NCBI GenBank assembly: GCA_028386065.3
Contig: JAKUCV010001732.1
Location: 1 to 64,000, forward strand
Source of the DNA: Turnera subulata
Lineage: Eukaryota; Streptophyta; Magnoliopsida; Malpighiales; Passifloraceae
Reading direction: 5' to 3'
Length of the DNA stretch: 64,000 bases
Shown: one piece after another, positions 57,061 through 64,000 of the stretch
How positions within the stretch are numbered: position 1 is the first letter of the stretch
Layout of the letters: each line of letters opens with the position of its first letter
Notes under the pieces: generated by a model
Databases searched by the model: none
What the model was told of the DNA's origin: nothing
Seen by the model: the letters and a program-made list of their open reading frames with translations, nothing else
Program-made: the position numbers and the translations under genes

Positions 57061-57733
57061 CTGAAGCGGAAGTCTCACTTCCCTTTTGCTTCTTTACCTC
57101 TTCAAGGTAAACAGGGCAGTTTCACTTCTAATGGCCTGGTTTGTTGCAACGGAAATAATTTCTTGCCTTTGCAACATCACTCTTGGGTTTCAGCACATGA
57201 GAATAAAAGATGCACATGCACTAAACCTTTTGGTATATTTCTTCTTCTTCTCAAACTTTGCTTTTCCTATTTCTTTCTCTAAGGAAACCAAGACCCTCTG
57301 GGCTCTCAATGTATATAAACATCTTGAGCACATGAGGTCTAACGAGTGATAACTCAGCCATTTTGCATTGGAACAATGCCTTAGAGGTCTCGTACCTCCC
57401 ATGCCTTGCTTGCTCTCCTCAGAGCATTTTCAGGTGTTCGATCATATCGAGCGCCCCCATGTTCTCATGTTGCTTCTGAAGCTCAGAGTCCATGGTAATT
57501 AGCATAAGGCATGTAATATCCAATGCATCATCAACATGCTTCTTATAAGCATCTCATTCTGCCCTAAAAGCATTAGGCGTCGGTTCATTAGGAACAGGCC
57601 CTTCAAGGACATACAAATTTTTCTTGTTTGAAGACTATCTTCAAAATGTGATGCCACTCTAGGAAACTATTCCTATTCAGCTTGTCCTACTCAAGGACCA
57701 ATCGCATAAATAAGTGCTAGTGTTTTGTGCCAT
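57061..57733 (-). pseudogene. Copia-2 gag (degenerate)
   Basis: ATG at 57,733 (MAQNTST, as in Copia-1), followed by frameshifts. A central block present in Copia-1 (about 31,160-31,360) is deleted around 57,285. The zinc-knuckle region (about 57,110-57,150) reads FRCNKPGH, then a stop, then KRKCP. Confidence 0.8.
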
Positions 57734-58303
57734 GGTAATTCTACAACAATGATCAACTCACACAAATAATAGTCATGCATATAAATCATTTAATAAGGAA
57801 TTCTATTAAATGTGCTCCTACTACATAAATCAAGACAATTATATAAGTAGGCCAAGATCTATATTTCACTACAACATAAGTCAGCTTTGGCTGATTAACT
57901 TATATCATAGCTATTTAGGTAGACAACTCTTGTCAATTACATCTCTATGCAACTCTTGGATAGTTGAGTGAACAACATCTTGTCCAAGTCTATCTTATAG
58001 ACATTTCTCAACCCTTGCCCCTAGGTCCTTAATCCTATTAAGATAACCTAGTTAAGTCCACACCCACAATAAGCAGTCGAGATATTATAATTATCCACTC
58101 GCACCTTCTTAGGATAAACAATGGCACCTTGCTTTGGCAAAAACCTACCAATTGTTGATCTTAAGCTTGATGAGTGCTTATCATGGAAGGCAACTAAGAA
58201 CTTAATATTTTTCATCAACATATAATTCCAGCACATTAAATGCTTGTTCTTGATAAATCATACATTGATGTCATGTAAGTTTGGAAAAACAAAATTACAT
58301 GTG

Positions 58304-59124
58304 AACATCGATGTTCAACTTGTAACATCGATGTTGTGAGAATCTGATTCTCTCCAACTACTTGGCAGTAGCTCAATAACATCGATTTTCAACTCTTAAA
58401 CATCGATGTTGTTGAGATTCTTGAACTCCAATCTTTTTGGCAGTAGCTCAATAACATCGATGTTGCACTTTCAAACATCGATGTTGTTGAGATTCTGAAA
58501 GTTCAAGATTTTGGCAGTACTCAGTATTTCGGCCATATATAGAGCTGTAGAGCTTGGATTTGTGCAAACTTGGTGTCACTGGAAAGCTAAGAAGTAGGGC
58601 TACAACTTTGTTGTTCAAGCCAGACACCAATTCGGCCTGCTTTTGCCCCGAATTCGCAGTTGAATTTACTGGGTTTCACAACATCGATGTTGAACACTTC
58701 AACATCGATGTTTGGAGATTGCGAATATGCAAAACATCAATGTTAACACTCAAACATCGATATTGGAGGTTGCCGAACCCTCAAAACATCGATGTTGACC
58801 ATCAAACATCGATGTTTGAACTTCTAGAACTCAAGAGCATCGATGTTGGACTCTACAACATCAATGTTATTTGAGTTCTGGAACTTCAGATCAATTTTGG
58901 CCGAGCTCAAATAACATCGATGTTTAACTCTTAAACATCGATGTTTTGAGAATTTTGCATGAGAACATCGATGTTGGCCACACAACATCGATGTTGTGAT
59001 GATTCGGCCGAGGCTAACCTTCATCAGAACATCGATGTTTGTCACACAACATCGATGTTATGAAGGTTCTGCCAAGGCTAAACTTCATGCCAACATCGAT
59101 GTTGGTCTCACCAACATCGATGTT
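58304..59124. repeat. Array of 22 AACATCGATGTT palindromes in 11 pairs
   Basis: A perfect 12-base palindrome (or a one- or two-base variant) recurs at 58,304, 58,324, about 58,378, 58,399, 58,453, 58,474, 58,680, 58,700, 58,733, 58,757, 58,786, 58,805, 58,835, 58,857, 58,914, 58,935, 58,964, 58,983, 59,029, 59,048, 59,093 and 59,113. Units come in pairs 19-24 bases apart, with 50-80 bases (once 206) between pairs. Linkers repeat loosely (GAGATTCTG, TTGGCAGTA, CTCAAATAA, GGCCGAGGCTAA). It sits in the Copia-2 leader, between primer site and gag. Open frames across it are by-products of the repeat. Confidence 0.95.
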
Positions 59125-59413
59125 ATAGCCTAGCTGTACTAGAACGACAATCGTTCTATACACAAACCGACAATCGATTTTCGTTTTGTCGAACCCCTTC
59201 GACTTACTGCCAATAACTCCTTAATTGATATCACATACCAATCAAGTTCATGTTGTCAAAACACTTTTGACACATCCAACAACAACATATACAACACATA
59301 TATAATTGAAATCAACATATAATGATCATGCTACATCACATATAACATATCATATATATATGCATGAACATATCAACATATGCACATAAATCCGGTTTAG
59401 AGCTTCACAAGAG
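59125..59413 (-). other. Remainder of Copia-2 leader
   Basis: Includes AGAACGACAATCGTTCT (a 7-bp-stem hairpin, about 59,141) and ACCGACAATCGATTTTCG, both with counterparts in the Copia-1 leader. Confidence 0.6.
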
Positions 59414-59426
59414 GCTCCGCTACCAC
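59414..59426 (-). other. Copia-2 primer-binding site
   Basis: TGGTAGCGGAGCC on the minus strand, beside the LTR end; identical to that of Copia-1. Confidence 0.75.
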
Positions 59427-60841
59427 TGTAAGTTTCCCTAAGCTATATGACATTCATATACCAAGCACAACAAGCAGCGGAAGCAAGGAAACTTAACCAA
59501 GAACCAAGTGGAAGCATGCATAAACCGTATAACAAAATTTACATACCTTGTTCGGTTGAGGTCTTTCACCCAACTGTAGAGCCGAATCATCTAGAGCCAG
59601 ACAAAAGCCTCGCCTCTCTACGGTATCCACACGAACCGTGACCGGCTTGGAATCGTCACACGAATCCAATTCCGAGCTCACCGAACTAATGTGCTAGCAA
59701 CAAGAAGCGGGTGCTTGTGTTTGTGGTGTTTGTGTTCTTCTTTCTTTCACAAAGAATGAAGAAGCTGAAGGTGAGTGTTTTTCTCAAGGCTCTCAAGACT
59801 CCCAAAACGTTCAGAGAGCACCAAGAGAGGAAGAAGATGATCAGATCATTCACATGCCAAATGAAGACATAGGTTAGTGGAAGTAATGGCCAACATCTTG
59901 GCCCCATCTCCCACTTAATCATGTCAAGACATGATAATGCCTCCACTAAACTTTCCAGCACAACACACACCATAAGGTCTGATCTCTGGTCAATAATTCA
60001 GTTAATTATTATCCCAAAACGACCCTGGTTCAACCACGGTCCAACCACACCTGGTCCAACCATGGTCCAACCACGGTTCAACCACCTGCTCGAATCAACG
60101 GTTCTATGTGTGTGACCCTGTAGGCACTTGTAACGTCCAGCAATAATTGTAAAATTCTCATTTTACAATTATAAACAAAGAGCGGCGTCTAGCAACACAT
60201 CATTGCTACCCGAACGACAAGATCAGTACTGATTCTCTATGCCTCGGAACATGTCATCGTCCCTTCGTCCCAGTATCTAGATCAAACACGAGACATGGAA
60301 TATGTCAATCTCGTATATGTTTAATCTATGTTTCTTGATCCCCGAGTTAAGTGTATAAAACGGAAACGCGTGATATCACCATATCACCCAATCCGAGCAT
60401 GGCCATGCATTTAACAGTTCAACTCTATCAAGAAACCATCCGATAATATACCCGTTATATGGGTCGGACGAATCCCCTCTTGATCAATCAAAACCCACTA
60501 CATAATCATCATATACCCAATGATTACCCTTATGTCCACCCAGTTACGGGTGACTAGGAATAATATCACCATGTAGTGTTCTTATGTGGGTCGGTCTAGT
60601 CCACAAGTTCTCCAACTTGTACCCGTATGTAGAATTCATATCACATATGCAATTCTCAACATACGCTAGTCTTAATTTATTATTACAACCCATCCGTAAT
60701 AATAATCGACTAGGGACATTTAAGAATATGAAATATTCTAGGGTTATAAGTATGTGCAAGCGTTTATTGGAATAACCTTAATGTGTATACATGACTACAA
60801 ATAATCATCCATGATTGGCTTTTGGGCATATTACACTAACA
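59427..60841 (-). repeat. Copia-2 5' LTR
   Basis: 1,415 bp, nearly identical to the 3' LTR except for a deletion near 60,569 (the sequence around 53,913-54,008 of the partner) and small differences in the GGTCCAACCAC minisatellite (60,027-60,085). Confidence 0.92.
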
Positions 60842-60846
60842 ATAAG

Positions 60847-62440
60847 GAGAGTCAAGTCCTCCGCAATTTATTTTTGATTGCCACAACTTAATACAACTTT
60901 ATCTTATTTTATGGAGGTTATGCAACCCCACACTCTAATGTAATTAGCACCCCGTAAATTGCATGCTTCTTTATAGTGGCATAATCTAAATGTAGCCAGT
61001 TTTTGTAAACGGTCATCATTTTTCCTACTCAAACATTTCAGGCTAAATCCATATTATCTAAATTCTTATGATTCTTAAAATAACTTAAATCATAACTTAA
61101 GTTTTTCCCCTAAATTCAAATCAATTATTGTCAAATCAACAATGTTTCTCAACCAAAACATTTGAAATCATTTGGACTTTTTTAATGGTTTTCACAAGTA
61201 CCAAATAGTATAAATAATATATCACTGGTGTTTCATCAGTTTTCTCCAATATTTATGAAAATAAAGTTTATTTATTGATTATTTTTGTATAGATTGAAAT
61301 ACGTGGTTATTTTATGCTACCTACTAGATTTCAATGTTAAATTTTTATTTACAAGTTTTTTCTTGCGTTTTAGATAGGCACGGGATTATTTAAATTCTAC
61401 ATTAAAATTTGCTTAGCATTAATCATGTAATATAATCATGGATAGTGCTGGGAAAGATGAAACAATGAGTAATTGATGTAGAAGCCAGAACACCACTTCT
61501 CTCATTTTTTTTTTTTTAAAGTAGAGAACAGGCTCTTAAGCAAAAAAAAAACAACTAGAGAGATTATCTGGCGAAGCATGTATTTACAACCCATGATACT
61601 TCAATAGTTTTACTAAGAAATAACTCAAAGTGAAACAAAGAAGAAGCACCCACGTGAACATATCTCACTCCGTACCTGATTTCTTATTTAATAGCAAGGC
61701 ATATGATGGATATATGATATGGCGACACCCCCCATGAATTCTTAAAGAAAAACAGTTCTGAATTTTAGATGTTAAACTCCTAGCTAGCTAGTAATATGTA
61801 TATATGCACAGACCGTTTATTATATTTGAAGAAAAGCTTAAGGGATCCCCTACCCTCAGCTTCTTCTCTATGTTTTACTTGTTCCTTCCCTCCATCTCGC
61901 TTTGCTCATGTACGTAGTGACACAAGAATGGCAGATGAGAAAAGGACAAAAAATTTAAAAGGATTGAGACCAGCTAGGTGCAGTCTGGTTATCATAAAGA
62001 GAGGAAACAGAACCCTGCAGTCGCACTCTGGCATAGACAACCATTGAACTAATGACATGTGTGGTTGAAAGATATAACTACTGTTGTGCAAAATATTATT
62101 GTACCCACTAAATTTCTCTGACACCGGTTGCCTTCATTGCAGGGACTAGCTAGCGTCACAATCTGCAATGCATGATCTATTCCAGTTCAATATATAGTTA
62201 GTCTGTGCTAAAAGCTAACCACAGCTACTAAATTAACCCTCTCCATTGTGTAATGGAGTAATTAGCTAGCCACAAAATGAAATCAAAAGTATTTTGAGTT
62301 TCATATAACAGAACTGGCCACTAGGACAACAGAGCTATCTCCAAACTACTAGCATTTAACTTCACCCCACAAACAAAAAACCATAGCATTTAACTCCATT
62401 TACTGATCACACCTACCCTTGTTACTACACCTTTTTCTCA
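60847..62440. other. Intergenic, upstream of glycine-rich protein gene 2
   Basis: AT-rich DNA, no gene supported. Frames such as 61,796-62,047 show no family resemblance. Confidence 0.55.
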
Positions 62441-62452
62441 CTTTAAAAAGGG
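62441..62452 (+). promoter_or_regulatory. TATA-like box of glycine-rich protein gene 2
   Basis: CTTTAAAAAGGG, 93 bases before the ATG, identical to the box of the paralogue. A GA-rich leader (AGAGAGATTGAGAGAAATAG) precedes the ATG. Confidence 0.6.
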
Positions 62453-62533
62453 ACTTCCAGACACACAAACCATACCAACTCGAAGAAGAACAAGTAAGAG
62501 AGAACACACAGAGAGATTGAGAGAAATAGAGAG

Positions 62534-62950
62534 ATGGCTAAGTGGAACTGTGTTTTTGTGATGCTTGTACTTGCACTTGCAGTGCAATGTACTGCAAGGG
62601 ATGTGCCTGCAGTGAAAGATATGGCCACTGGCAAAACCGTTCCCTCTGGCGGTGCTGGTCTCGATGACCAGAAGAATTTCATGACATACGGCGGCATTGG
62701 TGGCTTTTCCGGAATTGGAAGCAATGGGCTTCCATTCCTCGGCGGAGGAGGAATCGGTGGAGTGGCTCCACTTGGCGGCGGCGGTGGACTAGGTGGGCTT
62801 GGTGGCCTGGGTGGTGGTATTGGTGGTTTGGGTGGTGCTGGCGGTGGTTTTGGTGGCGGTGTAGGGGGAGGTGTTGGAGGTGCTGTTGGTGGCGGAGTAG
62901 GCGGTGGTGCTGGTGCTGGTGGTGGGGCTGGTGCTCTTCCTTACCCATGA
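62534..62950 (+). CDS. Secreted glycine-rich cell-wall-type protein 2
   Basis: 138 residues, single exon. Signal peptide 1-21 (hydrophobic VFVMLVLALAVQC, likely cut after CTA), a short linker with TGKTVPSGGA, then GLDDQKNF (42-49) and a glycine domain (53-131) of GGLGG, GGIGG, GGVGG and GAGG units, ending AGALPYP. It differs from the paralogue at 47,192 by a longer pre-glycine linker, a YGGIGGFSGIGSNGLPFLGG segment and Val/Ala-rich late repeats. Export to the apoplast and wall association are inferred from the class. Same strand and same core promoter as gene 1; the 15 kb between them is largely mobile-element DNA. An AATGAA word at about 63,144 could be the polyadenylation signal. Confidence 0.85.
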   Translation: MAKWNCVFVMLVLALAVQCTARDVPAVKDMATGKTVPSGGAGLDDQKNFMTYGGIGGFSGIGSNGLPFLGGGGIGGVAPLGGGGGLGGLGGLGGGIGGLGGAGGGFGGGVGGGVGGAVGGGVGGGAGAGGGAGALPYP

Positions 62951-64000
62951 AGCCTTTTATGCTCTCAGAATCCGTAGTGTCAAATGTCGTCATAGTCTAT
63001 GGGCAGTTAAGGTAGTTGTGTGAAAGTCTGCGTACTTTGTTCTGCTATTCGTATTTCGTTTCATGTAGTACTATTTCCTCCTTTTACTTTGATAATTCGA
63101 TTTCCTTGGCGGGTGTTTGCCTAGGAAATTTTCGCTTATGCTTCAATGAAATGTTCCACATAGACTTGACTTTAATTTACCAGCTTATTATTGCATGCAT
63201 TTTTTTTTTGTTTATTCGTATTATTGCATGCAAAGTAGTTTTTCATGACTTAAAAAGAAATTTTGGCTACGTGGTGAACTGGTCAAATACCATTTGACCG
63301 TTTCAAGTCCTCGCCTCCATGAAGAAAAAAAGCGAAAAGGTAATGTCTCATGGCCCTTTAGAAATCCAAAAACGGGAATTTAATTAAACTCAAGTAAAGC
63401 CCACCTTACTTTACGAAAGCGATTTCTTCAACTTGATTTGAAATCAAAAGATCTTGTAGGGACGAGATGTGCTTAATTAGCATATCTATAGGTATTCATG
63501 AAAAGCAACCCAAACATAAAAGATTAAAGTTCAAACAGCTGCCTTAATTAAAGGTGCAATGAGACCTAGCTAGTGGTCCACAAAATGTTTGGATATTCTT
63601 GATAAAATTCTCGTTTTAGGTTACATTATCCATAGGGCAAGTCATTGAACGGAAAAGCTGTGATAGGATAGGTGCATCTCGTATTACTTGTTTTGGGTTT
63701 AACTTGGCAGAATTTGGCGGGTTTGAAGCACCGTACTTTGTCTTAAGTCTTAAACCCAAATTAGATAGTCCTGCATGCATGTTATTGTCAAAGAATTGAT
63801 GTTGTCCAAAAATTATTTGCCCGACATTTGGGGACCCGACACAATGTAATTCTGATATGTCAATTAAGATTTAAGACAAAAATCAACTTAATTTGGTGAA
63901 TCCAATATTTTTCTTCTTGCATAGTCCAACTTAATTAGGATGGATCTGGCGAGTCACAGACGTAGAGGTGTGATTGATGTATTATATTGTGTTTTTCTAC
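62951..64000. other. Downstream intergenic sequence
   Basis: Trailer of gene 2, then AT-rich DNA without credible genes. TTTCAAGTCCTCGCCTCC at about 63,299 looks slightly like a tRNA B box but no tRNA or SINE can be supported. Confidence 0.55.

Larger units (their letters stand above)
52795..60841 (-). mobile_element. Copia-2: full-length Ty1/copia retrotransposon
   Basis: LTRs TGTAAGTTTCCC...ACACTAACA at 52,795-54,299 and 59,427-60,841. Perfect 5-bp duplication ATAAG at 52,790-52,794 and 60,842-60,846. On the minus strand: primer site TGGTAGCGGAGCC (59,414-59,426), 1.68-kb leader with a palindrome array, decayed gag, protease, integrase, RT, RNase H, polypurine tract AAGTGGGAGAT (54,300-54,310). 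The LTRs are very alike apart from a roughly 95-bp deletion, which suggests a fairly recent insertion, yet the coding region is heavily mutated, so it was probably mobilised in trans. Confidence 0.95.

Noticed and set aside
58304..59124. CRISPR-like array of regularly spaced palindromes
   Set aside because: The repeat is only 12 bases, spacers are uneven and partly repeated, and the array lies in a plant retrotransposon leader.
63270..63320. tRNA/SINE-like stretch near TTTCAAGTCCTCGCC
   Set aside because: No paired acceptor stem, poly-A tail or flanking duplication.

Overview
This is nuclear DNA of a flowering plant, probably a eudicot with a large, repeat-rich genome. The evidence is Ty1/copia and Ty3/gypsy elements with plant-type primer sites, plant-style Helitron and Mutator-like termini, very AT-rich intergenic DNA, and two intron-less genes for secreted glycine-rich wall-type proteins. 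The species cannot be named from the sequence. Two assembly gaps (14,081-14,764 and 29,447-30,287) and one N (39,350) are present.

Layout. 1-2,018: truncated long LTR abutting a Mutator-like inverted-repeat element (2,019-2,837). 3,190 to the first gap: a minus-strand non-autonomous LTR element with about 2.9-kb LTRs. Its left LTR is split by a 3.16-kb solo LTR of a related family (5,105-8,266). Its 2.4-kb interior has no gag-pol but carries a plus-strand (antisense) transcription-unit-like segment with an intact 227-codon ORF. 15,690-19,230: LTR fragment of the same family plus a decayed Copia pol. 20,875-39,221: an Athila/Tat-type element (minus strand, matching 2.1-kb LTRs, tRNA-Asp primer site). 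Copia-1 (25,161-34,536, perfect ACTAT duplication) is inserted in it, and a Mutator-like element (27,117-28,896) is inserted in Copia-1. 39,622-41,555: a minus-strand Helitron relic with recognisable Rep protein, interrupted by a solo LTR (41,556-44,285). A second Helitron 3' end lies at 45,765-45,792.

The host genes are two glycine-rich secreted protein genes, 47,192-47,599 and 62,534-62,950. They are paralogues that share a signal peptide, a GLDDQKNF block and the same CTTTAAAAAGGG core promoter. Between them lie a Copia-3 relic, a possible truncated gene start on the minus strand, and a full-length Copia-2 (52,795-60,841, ATAAG duplication).

The most unusual theme is that three unrelated LTR-retrotransposon families each carry their own dispersed or arrayed short palindrome: GGGAT-N4-ATCCC in the long LTRs, paired AACATCGATGTT in the Copia-2 leader (22 units in 11 pairs), and ACAG(G/C)CT-N-AG(C/G)CTGT throughout the Tat element, including its coding region. 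Other notable points are the antisense endonuclease-like ORF, a splice-donor-like site at an equivalent place in four long LTRs, and a Tat element whose Gag-protease reading continues straight into the integrase C-terminus.
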